This document shows positions 34,158-44,105 of a stretch of DNA of 64,000 bases, piece by piece (within the stretch, counting starts at the first letter, position 1; every line of letters begins with the position of its first letter). The notes under the pieces were generated by a model. The model saw nothing but the letters and a program-made list of their open reading frames with translations. It did not search any database and was not told where the DNA came from. A program made the translations under genes and the position numbers. This DNA comes from Tichowtungia aerotolerans (GTDB lineage Bacteria; Verrucomicrobiota; Kiritimatiellia; Kiritimatiellales; Tichowtungiaceae), in contig NZ_CP047593.1 in assembly GCF_009905215.1 (NCBI RefSeq), positions 3,600,900 to 3,664,899 on the forward strand, read 5' to 3'.

Positions 34158-36278
34158 CTATCTTTCAAACATTCCGACGCCCGCAAGTTCAAATTCCTCA
34201 CCATTAAAAACAACGGACAAAGGTTTTGCCGGGGCTTTGTGAACAATAATTTTAACAGCATCAGGCGAAACCGTAACATCCATCGGCACACCACAGTACA
34301 ACAGGTTGCGAACAGTCATCTGCGGGCAGTCTTCAGGGAGATTCGGTTCGATATGGAGCATCTGCCCGTCAGGGCGCAGTCCCATAAAGCCCAGCGGAAC
34401 CACCGCGGAAAGCATACTGCTTTCAGTAAACTCAAAATCAATTCCGACGCCGCCGGCCGTGCCACCTCCCTGCAGCGTTGTGCCGCCTTTTCCGTCGCCG
34501 TAATATTTTCGGTACCCGCCGTACGCCTGCACTTCTTCGTCCCATGTCCGAATAGCCATCAGGCGTTTCCAGGCATCATCGGCTCCACACACTTTGATGC
34601 GGCTCATAATGTCATAGAACGAAAAGCCGAGCACTGCGCCGCCATCCTGAACCTGCCCGCCGAACGGCAGTGTTTCCGGCCCCGTCCATGCGTGGGCATA
34701 CCATTCCACATTCCGTTTAGTCGTCGCACGCGGAGCCAGGTGATATGCATAGATGTCGGCTCCGGTCGAGGTATCGCCCTCCACAATCCGTTCACCGCTG
34801 ACCCACTCAAGAATCTGCTCTGCATGCTCTTCGGTTGCGATGCCGTAGTGAACCGCCTCAAGGTTGACAAAGGTAAAACCATAGTCGTGCGGAACACCGT
34901 CCGCGTCAATTGAGCCGACGAAGCGGCCTGCGGTTTCATTCCAGAACTTCTGATTCGCTGTCACTTTTACATCTGCGGCATGTTTGCGCAGGAATGCCGG
35001 ATCCATTCCTCCGGGCGCGACTTCTTCGAGTTCAGCCATCGCGAGCAGTGAAGCATAATAATGCGTGGTAGTATACATGTCGTCCCAACCAAACGGAAGC
35101 AGGTCCCAGTAGTTACCGCCCTTGCCGTGACCGACATGAAAGGTTTTCGTGCCGTCCGGGGTAACGGTGTATCCCGGTCGCCCGTCATGTCCATGCCACG
35201 TGCAGCGGATATGATTCAGTTCCCGGCCGTGCCCCTCTTCCATCATAAAGCGCATCGCCGTGCGCAGGCGCGGCATCATCGTTTCCAGAAAATCCTGATC
35301 ACCGCTCCATCGGAAATATTCGAACGCCGCCTTAATGTAGATGGCATTATTCACCAGATGCCGCGTATCCCAATGTGTAAACACCGAGCGGATCATTAAT
35401 GCCTGCCCTTTCTCCAAACCCTGGAAAACAAAACGGATGCGGGTGATTTTGCCGGCCCATTGCGGCTGGTCGAACAAAGGAATGATTGAATGGAACATGC
35501 CGGTGCTCTCACTGCGGCCCGGCCCTTCGAGCCAGTCAGCGGAAAAGGCCGTGCGCCGTTCAGGACTCCAGTCCTTATCGCCTTCGCGCATCCACTCGAG
35601 GTATCCACCGGCACAATCGGCTTCCCAGCGAATCTGAATATACGGACAGTTAAACGGATCGAGCGTAACATCCTCCGGACTGGTCAGCACCGCCGTTTCA
35701 CCGAGCGCCTTCAGTTCCCAGGCATTTTTTTTCTGATTAATCCCGCGGCTTTCCACCCCCCGGGAACTCCATCGCTCAGTTGCGGCTTCGCCGAAATGTT
35801 CCGGCGCAAATTCGCGCGCCGGGTCGTAACAGATTTCCCATCCGAGCTTGTTGTCATAGAAATGCCATCCGGCAGTCACGCCGCGGAATCCGTTTTCCAG
35901 CGGAACCTGCACCCAGTGCGGAAACGGCCAACCCAGATCATGAGAGCTTGCCCCATGCTGTTGCGAAGCCACATAGCCTTTTTTTCCAACCTGATCGGCC
36001 AGCAGGTGATCTCGTGTAAATTTCTGAATTGATTCACCTTCACGCTGAGCGTCATTGAGCCAGCAGTCGGAAATCGCCAGATATTCGCGCGGGAAAATCG
36101 TTGGACCGATATCAATGCGGTTCGTGAAAAACGACTGCACATAGCCGTTAAACCACGCCGCACTTTGCGGACAGTTCGCGAACTCAAACTGCGTCACATT
36201 CTCTCCAACAGTTCCTTTTGAAAATCCGGAAGAAACAGCCCCCAGCAAAACCATCCCGGCAATCACTTTCTTTTTCAT
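34158..36278 (-). CDS. Secreted six-hairpin (alpha/alpha)6 glycosidase-like protein
   Basis: 706 residues from the ATG at 36278, chosen because AAGGAG lies upstream; the GTG at 36290 is too close to it. A signal peptide (about 1-18) is followed by an N-terminal sandwich part and, from about 310 to 640, a helical toroid: FTHWDTRHLVNNAIYIKAAF, FEYFRWSGDQDFL, WDDMYTTTHYYASL, HAWTGPETLPFGG, GIDFEFTESSMLSAV. The layout is that of clan GH-L/GH-M-like inverting glycosidases, but I cannot assign a GH family. The stop of the upstream gene shares one base with this ATG. Its neighbours suggest action on a desulfated oligosaccharide. Confidence 0.65.
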   Translation of the reverse strand: MKKKVIAGMVLLGAVSSGFSKGTVGENVTQFEFANCPQSAAWFNGYVQSFFTNRIDIGPTIFPREYLAISDCWLNDAQREGESIQKFTRDHLLADQVGKKGYVASQQHGASSHDLGWPFPHWVQVPLENGFRGVTAGWHFYDNKLGWEICYDPAREFAPEHFGEAATERWSSRGVESRGINQKKNAWELKALGETAVLTSPEDVTLDPFNCPYIQIRWEADCAGGYLEWMREGDKDWSPERRTAFSADWLEGPGRSESTGMFHSIIPLFDQPQWAGKITRIRFVFQGLEKGQALMIRSVFTHWDTRHLVNNAIYIKAAFEYFRWSGDQDFLETMMPRLRTAMRFMMEEGHGRELNHIRCTWHGHDGRPGYTVTPDGTKTFHVGHGKGGNYWDLLPFGWDDMYTTTHYYASLLAMAELEEVAPGGMDPAFLRKHAADVKVTANQKFWNETAGRFVGSIDADGVPHDYGFTFVNLEAVHYGIATEEHAEQILEWVSGERIVEGDTSTGADIYAYHLAPRATTKRNVEWYAHAWTGPETLPFGGQVQDGGAVLGFSFYDIMSRIKVCGADDAWKRLMAIRTWDEEVQAYGGYRKYYGDGKGGTTLQGGGTAGGVGIDFEFTESSMLSAVVPLGFMGLRPDGQMLHIEPNLPEDCPQMTVRNLLYCGVPMDVTVSPDAVKIIVHKAPAKPLSVVFNGEEFELAGVGMFER

Positions 36279-37240
36279 TAATACGTACACTCCTTTATGG
36301 CTCCGACAAGCGCGTCGAGCTGTTCTTCTGTGGTTGAAATATCCAGATCATGCGAAGAGGCAATCAGTCCGCCGCCCGGCCCGGCCTGTTCAAAAAGATC
36401 AAAAACATGGGCGCGGATTTTTTCAGGACTCATCATGTGAATGCGGCCGGTATAGAGCCCCCCGTAGATCCCGGTGCGGCCTTTGTATTCATCGGCGAAC
36501 GCGCCGACATCCTGCAGGTCAGGCTGCAGCGGATTGAGCATACGGACATTCAGCTCATCGGCAAACAGATCATAAAGCTCTTTCACCTTGCCGTCGGTAT
36601 GAAAGAAAATCGGCTTGCCGGCAGCATGGGCAACATCAATAACTTTTTTCCAGTGCGGGAGGATGTGTTCGCGCAGCTGTGCAGGCGACATCAGAAGCCC
36701 GCTGTTTGCCGCCACATCGTCCATCACATAAAGCGCAGTGATATCCAGTGTGCAGAGCCGCTCCGCCAACACGGCCATAATATCCGACATGCGGTGAAAG
36801 AAGACGTCCACCCGTTCCGGCTCGTCCATCAGATCCATGTAAAAATCAGCCTGCGAGATCATCATTTCCACATGCGTCAGCACATTGGGCACGTTGGCAA
36901 TGACGGCCTTGTCCGGATATTTTTTCAGCATCGCCTCACAGTTCGCCGTCAGGGCCGGATCGTTCGGATCGGGCAGCTCGATATCCGGCGTTTCACTCCA
37001 ATCTTTGAAAAGCGACTCAACCATCCACGGCGTACCGCACCGTTTCTCAAAACGGCCGGAGGGAAACGGCACCATACTCATCGCTTCGACCACATCCGCA
37101 CCGAAATGCCTCACGCGGAAGTCCTCGCCGTATTTGGCATTCAGCTCATCCATCCGGAGGCGGTCCATCCAGAAGTTGAACGGCACCCGGTCCGGGATTT
37201 CAAAACTAATTGCACGCTCTACACGTTCCCGTGAATTCAT
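36278..37240 (-). CDS. Uroporphyrinogen decarboxylase (URO-D) family protein
   Basis: 320 residues from MNSRERVERAISFEIPDRVP, with GGAGAGAGG upstream. The upstream in-frame ATG overlaps the preceding sulfatase and lacks a ribosome site. The protein has the URO-D/MtaA barrel features (NFWMDRLRMDEL, FFHTDGKVKEL, GIYGGLYTGRI, GGLIASSHDLD). True HemE is about 350 residues and part of haem genes; this one is in a sulfatase operon, so a corrinoid methyltransferase-like or sugar-related role is more likely. Such genes are frequent in glycan loci of this lineage, but the reaction is not known to me. Confidence 0.8.
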   Translation of the reverse strand: MNSRERVERAISFEIPDRVPFNFWMDRLRMDELNAKYGEDFRVRHFGADVVEAMSMVPFPSGRFEKRCGTPWMVESLFKDWSETPDIELPDPNDPALTANCEAMLKKYPDKAVIANVPNVLTHVEMMISQADFYMDLMDEPERVDVFFHRMSDIMAVLAERLCTLDITALYVMDDVAANSGLLMSPAQLREHILPHWKKVIDVAHAAGKPIFFHTDGKVKELYDLFADELNVRMLNPLQPDLQDVGAFADEYKGRTGIYGGLYTGRIHMMSPEKIRAHVFDLFEQAGPGGGLIASSHDLDISTTEEQLDALVGAIKECTY

Positions 37241-37253
37241 GCCTCTCTCCGGC

Positions 37254-38963
37254 TCATCGCAATTCGTCCGCATTCAGAACGCCATCTGCGTTTACATCCT
37301 TTGTTTTAAAATCCGCCCGATAATTTCCGCGATACCCCTCGCGCTGCGCCTGATATTCTTCTTCCGTCAGATTAAACTTTTTCATTAGAAGCGGTTTTTC
37401 TCTCACGGTGCGGCCCTCGACAAACTCCTCTTTGGTGAGCATGTCATCACGGGTTGTGTCCATGGCGGCATACATCGCCGGCAACGGCCCGGCTGATACC
37501 GGAGCGGATTTTGCAGCAGGCGGCGTTGACTCATTCAAATAAAACTCAAACCACTGCTGCTCTGCATCATTGAGCGGACAGGAACGGAACCCGGCCGGCT
37601 TTAATTCCTCCGACCATTTTTTCCACACCTTGCGCAGCTGGTCCGCTTTTTCCGGATACTGCGAAAGCAGGTTTTTATTTTCATGCTCCTGCGTGGACAG
37701 GTTGTAGAGCATTTCGCGCCCGTCGGTCAGCGTCATATATTTCCAGTCGCCGCGGCGAACCGCCCCCTGCTCCCAGAATCGCCAGAACAGATTGCGGTCC
37801 GGGAAGGATTGATTCGATGTGCCTAAATGAGGCAGAAGGTTGATGCCATCCAGCTCCTCGGGGATCGGCTGGCCGGCTGCAGCCAGCATTGTCGGCGCCA
37901 CATCGAGCGTACTGACCGGATCGTTGCAAATCTGTCCTGAAGGAACTGTGCCGGGCCACGCAAAGATGTACGGCACATGAACTCCGCCTTCCATGACCAT
38001 TCCCTTTTCACCAACCCACGGATCATTACGCGAGCCGTCCCACGCACCGCCTTTGAAACTGATCGGAATGTCCTCCATATGCATTTTCAGCGGTGCACCA
38101 TTGTCAGCGATAAAGAAGATCAGCGTATCGTTTTCAAGCCCGAGCTTTTCAAGACGCTCGCGAATCAGCCCGATACCGTCATCCATCGCGGAAATCATCG
38201 CCAGCGCATAACGGCGGCGCTCCGGCATTTCACCGGGGAAGCGGTCCAGATATTTCTGTGTGGCCTCCAGCGGCACATGCGGCGCGAAATAGGCGAGGTA
38301 AAGGAAGAACGGATTCTTTTGATTGCGCTCGATAAAGGACAGCGCCGCATCGGTCTGGATCTCCAAACGATAGCCCTCCACATTCTGCCATTCTCCCTCC
38401 GGACTGCGGTCTTCGCCATCGAGACCATAGTTAATCCAGTAACGGTTAAGCTCACCTTTGAAAAACTCATCGAAACCGCGGTTCTGCGGATAGTACGGCA
38501 GAATCTTTTCAAACGGAAGATGTGTCTTTGCCGTCGCATTTTCGACGCCGAGATTTTCTTTCACCCAAGCCGAATCGATCCAGAACGGTTCCAGGTGCCA
38601 CTTGCCGATCATGCCGGTGCGGTAGCCGGCGGCTTTCATGCGATCGGCCAGCGTCACTTCATCGAGCGGAAGCGGCCCCATGCCGTTCTGCTGCATGCCG
38701 AAGCGCTGCTGGTAGCGGCCGGTCATGACTCCGGCGCGCGACGGGCAGCACTGCGGCGCGGTGGAATACCCGTCATTGCACAGCACGCCGTCACGAGCCA
38801 GCTGATCGATGTTCGGGGTTTTCACATCGTCGAGCTGCCCCTGAATACTCATGTCCGCCCATCCATGATCATCGGTGTAAATAACGATGACGTTAGGCTT
38901 TTGATCCGCAACAGCCATTGATACCGCAGCTGCGCCAACTGCAGTTGCAAAGTTGATTTTCAT
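37254..38963 (-). CDS. Secreted sulfatase with C-terminal EF-hand pair
   Basis: A 569-residue S1 sulfatase with a signal peptide (about 1-19). TDDHGWADMS binds metal, QCCPSRAGVMTGRY carries the formylglycine cysteine (C72), and FFIADNGAPL and HVPYIFAWPG are family landmarks. After about residue 490 comes a linker (APVSAGPLPAMYAAMD) and an EF-hand-like pair ending KDVNADGVLNADEL, a calcium-binding add-on. It lies 15 bp downstream of another sulfatase and 13 bp before the URO-D gene, so co-transcription is near certain. Substrate unknown. Confidence 0.94.
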   Translation of the reverse strand: MKINFATAVGAAAVSMAVADQKPNVIVIYTDDHGWADMSIQGQLDDVKTPNIDQLARDGVLCNDGYSTAPQCCPSRAGVMTGRYQQRFGMQQNGMGPLPLDEVTLADRMKAAGYRTGMIGKWHLEPFWIDSAWVKENLGVENATAKTHLPFEKILPYYPQNRGFDEFFKGELNRYWINYGLDGEDRSPEGEWQNVEGYRLEIQTDAALSFIERNQKNPFFLYLAYFAPHVPLEATQKYLDRFPGEMPERRRYALAMISAMDDGIGLIRERLEKLGLENDTLIFFIADNGAPLKMHMEDIPISFKGGAWDGSRNDPWVGEKGMVMEGGVHVPYIFAWPGTVPSGQICNDPVSTLDVAPTMLAAAGQPIPEELDGINLLPHLGTSNQSFPDRNLFWRFWEQGAVRRGDWKYMTLTDGREMLYNLSTQEHENKNLLSQYPEKADQLRKVWKKWSEELKPAGFRSCPLNDAEQQWFEFYLNESTPPAAKSAPVSAGPLPAMYAAMDTTRDDMLTKEEFVEGRTVREKPLLMKKFNLTEEEYQAQREGYRGNYRADFKTKDVNADGVLNADELR

Positions 38964-38978
38964 TACAAACCTCCGTGA

Positions 38979-40907
38979 TTAATAAAATTCATATGGTGTA
39001 ATTAACGATCCATCCGGAGTCAGCAGACGGACGTTACGCAGTTCGGCCGCATCGCCGGCGTTCGAAAGCACAAAACGAACGTCCTTAATGCGACTCGGGA
39101 AATCCATTTTCACGCGAAAGGTTTTCCAATCATTGGAAAGAGTCTTGTCAGCATTTCTTTCCGGCGCACCAAACTCCGGGGCTCCGTGTGATGTCCACTG
39201 GACACGAATGATGTTGCTCTTTTCGGAACGCGCATCAAATTCGATCCATGCGCTGTTCACCAGACTGGGTGTCACTCGAGTACGCACATCGAACTGCGGC
39301 TGAGCAGCTTTCATCACCAGCGCTCCGTCTTTTGCAAAAACTCGTCCCTGGCCGGTCGCCGACCAGACGCCGACGGTTCGGCCGTTATACGCCTTGTTGG
39401 GATTCGGCTGCAGCGACCCGGTCGTTTTATAGTAGCTGTCGAGCACAGCGGCCATGGCCTGGACTTTTTCCGGATACTGCGCGGTCAAATCCTTCGTTTC
39501 CCCGATGTCATCCTTGAGATTGTAAAGCTCATAGCGGGTCTGCTGGTCAGCACCGTCAAACCAGAACTTCAGCAGCTTCCAATCTCCGGAACGAATCCAT
39601 GTGTTGGGAACGTTCATGGTAGCAGGAACGAAATGGGTGAAATCGCAGATCGTCGGTCCGCGGTCAAACGGTTTACTTTCCAGAGCAGATACATAGCTGA
39701 CGCCGTCTTTGTGATCATCCGGACGCAATCCCTGCCCGGTCATTTCCAGAATGGACGGATAATGATCGACGGTTGAGATAACCGAATGATTGACCGACCC
39801 CGGCTCTGTCTGTCCGGGCCAGCGGACAATCAACGGAATGCGGACGCCGCCTTCGTAATTATTGCCCTTTCCGGAACGAAGCGGTTCATTATTGGTCGGC
39901 GTGGTTTCATCGGCCACGTCGTACATATTGCCGCCGTTGTCAGAGGTGAAAATCACAATCGTATCGTCTTCAATACCGTTGGCTTCAAGAGCGTCAAGCA
40001 CGCGACCGACATTGTCATCCATCACTTCAACCATCGCAGCCATCGTCGGGCAGTGTTGTGGATTATCGGGATCAGCCCGTTTCTTCCATTTCTCTACATA
40101 TTCCGGTTTGGACTGGAACGGCGCATGAACATCGTAGAGCCAGAAGCACATGAAAAACGGTTCGTCTTTATGCCCGTTGATAAACTCCACAGCACGAGTT
40201 CCGAGATAATCATCGATATGCAGATCGGACGGGGGATTTTCAGGAAGTGTTCCCGTTTTATCCCACGGCGGGAAAAATTTACGGGTTCCATCCAATCCCG
40301 GCGGTCCGGGATGGGCACGCCCGCCAACAACAAAATCAAACCCGTTGTTTTCCGGTGTATATGGCGGATGCCCCATATGCCATTTGCCGAGAAACGCCGT
40401 GGCATAGCCGGCATCCTTCATGGCTTCGCCGAGCGTGTAATATTCGGGCGGAAGGTAGTTGATCGATGACGGGCCCGCCGCACGCTGATCGGGTGATGCG
40501 CTGGTCGATTCCTGGTGTTTGTGTTCGCCGGCAACGTGACCGGAGGCCGCGGTAAAGCCGGTACGAACCGGATAGCAGCCGGTCATAATGCTTGATCGCG
40601 TCGGACAGCAAAGCGGATTGGCCGAATAGGCATCGGTGAAGCGCATGCCGGTCGCAGCCAACCGGTCGACATTCGGCGTTTCATAGAACGTGCTGCCGTA
40701 GCATCCGGTATCTTTCCAGCCGAGATCATCCACCACAATAAACAACACGTTCGGCTGTCGCGCAAAAGCATGTCCTGAGAAAACGGCACCAACGAACAGT
40801 ATTTTCATGAACCATGAAATACATGAACCACGCGACAGAAAAGCGGAGGATTCCATTTCGGTTTTTTTGTGTGTTTCGTAATTCAACTCTATTTCCCAAT
40901 CGTTCAT
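38979..40907 (-). CDS. Sulfatase with C-terminal beta-sandwich-like region
   Basis: 642 residues as read from the ATG at 40907, which overlaps the upstream stop (ATGA) and has GGAGAG before it. The apparent signal segment (FMKILFVGAVFSGHAFA) lies only at about 33-49, so either the N-terminus is unusually long or translation starts at the internal ATG, which lacks a good ribosome site. VVDDLGWKDTGCYG, LCCPTRSSIMTG (C100) and FTSDNGGNMY are intact. The last ~120 residues resemble a small sandwich module. A 17-bp palindrome copy is at 39123-39139. Confidence 0.92.
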   Translation of the reverse strand: MNDWEIELNYETHKKTEMESSAFLSRGSCISWFMKILFVGAVFSGHAFARQPNVLFIVVDDLGWKDTGCYGSTFYETPNVDRLAATGMRFTDAYSANPLCCPTRSSIMTGCYPVRTGFTAASGHVAGEHKHQESTSASPDQRAAGPSSINYLPPEYYTLGEAMKDAGYATAFLGKWHMGHPPYTPENNGFDFVVGGRAHPGPPGLDGTRKFFPPWDKTGTLPENPPSDLHIDDYLGTRAVEFINGHKDEPFFMCFWLYDVHAPFQSKPEYVEKWKKRADPDNPQHCPTMAAMVEVMDDNVGRVLDALEANGIEDDTIVIFTSDNGGNMYDVADETTPTNNEPLRSGKGNNYEGGVRIPLIVRWPGQTEPGSVNHSVISTVDHYPSILEMTGQGLRPDDHKDGVSYVSALESKPFDRGPTICDFTHFVPATMNVPNTWIRSGDWKLLKFWFDGADQQTRYELYNLKDDIGETKDLTAQYPEKVQAMAAVLDSYYKTTGSLQPNPNKAYNGRTVGVWSATGQGRVFAKDGALVMKAAQPQFDVRTRVTPSLVNSAWIEFDARSEKSNIIRVQWTSHGAPEFGAPERNADKTLSNDWKTFRVKMDFPSRIKDVRFVLSNAGDAAELRNVRLLTPDGSLITPYEFY

Positions 40908-42397
40908 TGCGCTCTCCTTTTCACACTGCGCGGATCACCGATATCACCCTCTTCGTCCATCCAGGTATGCAACGCTTTATCCATGCGCTTAACAAGCGAT
41001 GCATATTCCGGATTTGCAGCCAGATTTTTGGTTTCATATGGATCTTTTTCCAAATCGTAGAGTTCGAATTCCGGGCGGAACATGCTCTCTTTCAAAAGAC
41101 GATAGGCCTCCGGAAATTCCTCTTTGTGAAGAATGATCTCTTCGCAGGCGTTGTTCTGCCAGATATCACTCGGCAGAGCATCCCACGGCATCCATGCGGG
41201 TTGATGCGGAACCTTGCGGAAGTTCGGGTCGGTGACCATCGAATCAATATCGAAGTCAGGAACATGCGCGTAATGAATGTTCCAGATATAACGGAAACGC
41301 CCGTCCGTGACACTGCGAGTCGGATAGTATTCAACCGGATTTCCGCCATGAGCGTTATGCTCGGAAATAAGATATTTACGCCCTACATCGTCCATCCGGC
41401 CTTCGAGCACCGGTTTCAGGGAAAATCCCTGAACGGTCTCTGGAATCTGGATTCCGGCATAGTCCAGAATAGTTGGCATCAGGTCAATATGCCCGACCAG
41501 TGCGTCGCAAACAGCATTCGACTGAACTCCCGGTCCGGTAATCGAAAGCGGCACATGGACTCCTGCATCATATGCTGTGGCTTTGGCTCGGTGATAGCAG
41601 TACCCCTGGTCCGATGAGTAAATAATGTAGGTATTCTCCAGCACTCCGGCTTTTTCCAATGTTTGGAAAATTGCGCCGATCACCGCATCGGCGTGCTGAA
41701 CCGTCGTGAGATATTCCGCATAATCCTGCCTCGTCTTCGGAGTGTCGGGCCAGTGCGGCGGCAGTTCGACATCTGCCGGATTCACGCGTGGAAGATCCGG
41801 ATTAATCTGGATATGCTTGCGATACGGCCGGTGCGTATTGTCCACATTACACTGGATAAAAAACGGACGGCCGCCAGCTTTCTTGATGAAATCTGCGACC
41901 GCAGCCGCACTGCCGAACGGTTTCAGGTTGGCCATATTGCGATAGAGAAATGGAAACTTCCATGGCGGACTGAGGTGCCATTTTTCCGTAATGCCGGTAA
42001 AATATTCGTTTTTATTCAGCACTTCGATCAGAGTTGGAATATCTTCATGCACGCCGACCTGATCGGCCTTCTTCGACTGCCGCGAAAACTGGACATCCGG
42101 ATCGGAAAGAATCGGCCCAACCGTATTGCGCCAGTGTCCGTTGGCAGACGGAAACATGCCGGTCAGGATCGATCCGCGACACGGCGCACACGACGCAGCC
42201 GACGAATAGGCTTTGGTGAAAAAGGTGCCCTGTTTGGCCAGTGCATCAATATTCGGCGTTTTCAATCCCGGTACGCCCAGCATCCCGAGGTGATACGACT
42301 GATCATCCGTCAGCAGCAGTACAAAATTAGGCTGCTTATCCGCCCTGGCACCCAAAGCGGCCATGCAAACCAGCCCGGCTTTAACCATTCGTTTCAT
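40904..42397 (-). CDS. Secreted sulfatase with CAPCR maturation motif
   Basis: 497 residues from the ATG at 42397 (MKRMVKAGLVCMAALGARA), preceded by GGAAGAG; the gene overlaps the end of the transporter gene by 17 bp. A signal peptide is followed by LLTDDQSYHLG and SCAPCRGSILTGMFP, a C-x-P-C-R variant found in some S1 subfamilies, with C70 as the formylglycine site. YSSDQGYCYH and HVPLSITGPG follow. The pattern is like sulfatases of the heparan-N-sulfatase-like type, but the true substrate is not readable. Confidence 0.92.
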   Translation of the reverse strand: MKRMVKAGLVCMAALGARADKQPNFVLLLTDDQSYHLGMLGVPGLKTPNIDALAKQGTFFTKAYSSAASCAPCRGSILTGMFPSANGHWRNTVGPILSDPDVQFSRQSKKADQVGVHEDIPTLIEVLNKNEYFTGITEKWHLSPPWKFPFLYRNMANLKPFGSAAAVADFIKKAGGRPFFIQCNVDNTHRPYRKHIQINPDLPRVNPADVELPPHWPDTPKTRQDYAEYLTTVQHADAVIGAIFQTLEKAGVLENTYIIYSSDQGYCYHRAKATAYDAGVHVPLSITGPGVQSNAVCDALVGHIDLMPTILDYAGIQIPETVQGFSLKPVLEGRMDDVGRKYLISEHNAHGGNPVEYYPTRSVTDGRFRYIWNIHYAHVPDFDIDSMVTDPNFRKVPHQPAWMPWDALPSDIWQNNACEEIILHKEEFPEAYRLLKESMFRPEFELYDLEKDPYETKNLAANPEYASLVKRMDKALHTWMDEEGDIGDPRSVKRRAQ

Positions 42398-44105
42398 GAC
42401 TCTTCCTTTCATCGAGTTTCCGACGCGTTTCCTCGGCGCGTTCCCGGGTGATCGGATAAAACGCAAAGATTATGATCGCTATCATCAGACCGGCCGCCTG
42501 AAACCCGATCACCAGTTTTTTCATCAGCAGCGCCACACGCTTCTGTTCCGCAAAGTCAGTCAGGAATCCGTCCTGCACAGTCTCGACATAAGCCTTCAGT
42601 TCCGGAGTTTGCGCTGCCGGAATCCCGGCAAGCATGGTGTTCACAGCGTCTTCAAAATCATACCAGCGAAAGAACACCTTTTCTCCCTTGAGCAGCCGCC
42701 ACAAAGACGTCCATTTACTGCCCTCCATACTCGACTTGTCATCGGAAATTTCAACAAAGCGCCGACCGGCTTTTTCGAACGCTGCACCGCCGAGGTTCAG
42801 CTCGCGGGCCGGCTCAATGACTTCGGCAATGGTACGCGCTTCGAACTGATCAATCTGCTCCGCATCAAAGCCGGAATAGGACAGCAGCCATCCACCGATC
42901 AGAGCGGTAAACGAAAGAGCTGCTTTCAGAGCAAAGCCATTAATGGCTCCGAACATTCCTTCACGCCGCAGACCGGTCTTCAGCTCATCTTCATCACAGA
43001 TGTCGGCCACCATGGAGGAGACCATCAGCCAGCAACCCTGAAGCCCCATGCAGGCGACAACCGTCGTCAGCAGCTGAGCCAGCGGCCAGCGCGGATCCAT
43101 CGCAAACCACGCACCGATCACGCCAAGCAAAGCAAGGATCAGCCCGAGAATCATCCCGGTTTTTTTGCCGGTACGGACAGAAACAGCAGTCACCAGAAAC
43201 ATACTGAAATAGGAAATAATCGCGCCAAGCGATCCGGCCACAGCAACCAGCAGCCCGCCGAAATCTTTGTTGCCGCCGCAGATGTAATAGATGTTTACAA
43301 ATGCACCGAGGTTAGCCGCGGAAAAAAGACCGACAATAATAATGATATAAGCAACCAGCAGCACCAGAAACGCCTTGTTGGTCAGCGTGGCCTTCGTTGC
43401 CTGCAGAAACGGCGACGTCTCCTGCTTCTGAACATCTTCCCGCTCGCGGCAGACCAGAACAGGAATCAGGCCGGTAATAATAATGACAATTCCGAAACCA
43501 ATGGAAACCCAGACCGCACCGACCGCTTCGTTGGGAAACGTATCGAGCTGACAGAGTTTATAGGCCCACGGAACGGTCAGGCTCGCCAGCAGCCCGATAT
43601 ACATGCGCCAGGCCAGCACCCGGGTCTTTTCATCATAATCCGGTGTCAGTTCATAGCCGAGCGCCGTATAGGGAACCACAAACAGCGTATAGGTGACGGC
43701 AAACACAACGCCAAGCACAGTGGCAAAGATAAATGCCGGATTCTGATACCAGACCGGATTTTCTGCACCGGATGGCGGCAGCCAGAACAACGGCAGCAAA
43801 ACGGCGGAAAGAATTGCACCCGCCATCATGTAGGGCCGGCGACGCCCCCAGCGGCTGCGGGTATTGTCGGACAGGTTTCCAATCATTGGATCGGTGACCG
43901 CATCGACAAAACGCGGAATGGCCAGCGCCGCGCCGGCGAGGACCGGCGGCATCTTGAAATACTGAACGTAAAGAACCAGAAAGATCATGTTCAGCACATT
44001 CATGATGAAGTTATCCGCGACACCGCCGCAACCCCATCCGATACGAACAGACATCGGCACCCGGTCTTTAGGCACCGCTTTATGCACAGAATGCTTCTGC
44101 ATCAT
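42381..44105 (-). CDS. GPH-family sugar:cation symporter (MFS)
   Basis: A 574-residue carrier with about 12 membrane segments. The N-terminal half contains RFVDAVTDPMIGNLSDNTRS and RWGRRRPYMMAGA, the signature of glycoside-pentoside-hexuronide:cation symporters. An unusually long hydrophilic stretch of about 130 residues (about 395-525) lies before the last helix; in ordinary GPH proteins (about 450-500 residues) this is short. The gene overlaps both neighbours (ATGA with the GH78 gene, 17 bp with the sulfatase), so it belongs to the operon and would import the released sugars. A palindrome copy is at 43876-43892. Confidence 0.9.
   Translation of the reverse strand: MMQKHSVHKAVPKDRVPMSVRIGWGCGGVADNFIMNVLNMIFLVLYVQYFKMPPVLAGAALAIPRFVDAVTDPMIGNLSDNTRSRWGRRRPYMMAGAILSAVLLPLFWLPPSGAENPVWYQNPAFIFATVLGVVFAVTYTLFVVPYTALGYELTPDYDEKTRVLAWRMYIGLLASLTVPWAYKLCQLDTFPNEAVGAVWVSIGFGIVIIITGLIPVLVCREREDVQKQETSPFLQATKATLTNKAFLVLLVAYIIIIVGLFSAANLGAFVNIYYICGGNKDFGGLLVAVAGSLGAIISYFSMFLVTAVSVRTGKKTGMILGLILALLGVIGAWFAMDPRWPLAQLLTTVVACMGLQGCWLMVSSMVADICDEDELKTGLRREGMFGAINGFALKAALSFTALIGGWLLSYSGFDAEQIDQFEARTIAEVIEPARELNLGGAAFEKAGRRFVEISDDKSSMEGSKWTSLWRLLKGEKVFFRWYDFEDAVNTMLAGIPAAQTPELKAYVETVQDGFLTDFAEQKRVALLMKKLVIGFQAAGLMIAIIIFAFYPITRERAEETRRKLDERKSHETNG

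Noticed and set aside
36278-37240. hemE (true uroporphyrinogen decarboxylase)
   Set aside because: Context is a sulfatase operon and the N-terminal region reads like the MtaA/URO-D-like branch rather than HemE, so no gene symbol was given.
39576-39592. CTTCCAATCTCCGGAAC as a further copy of the 17-bp palindrome
   Set aside because: It encodes the conserved sulfatase SGDWKL motif (also seen at other sulfatases without the palindrome) and its arms match poorly.
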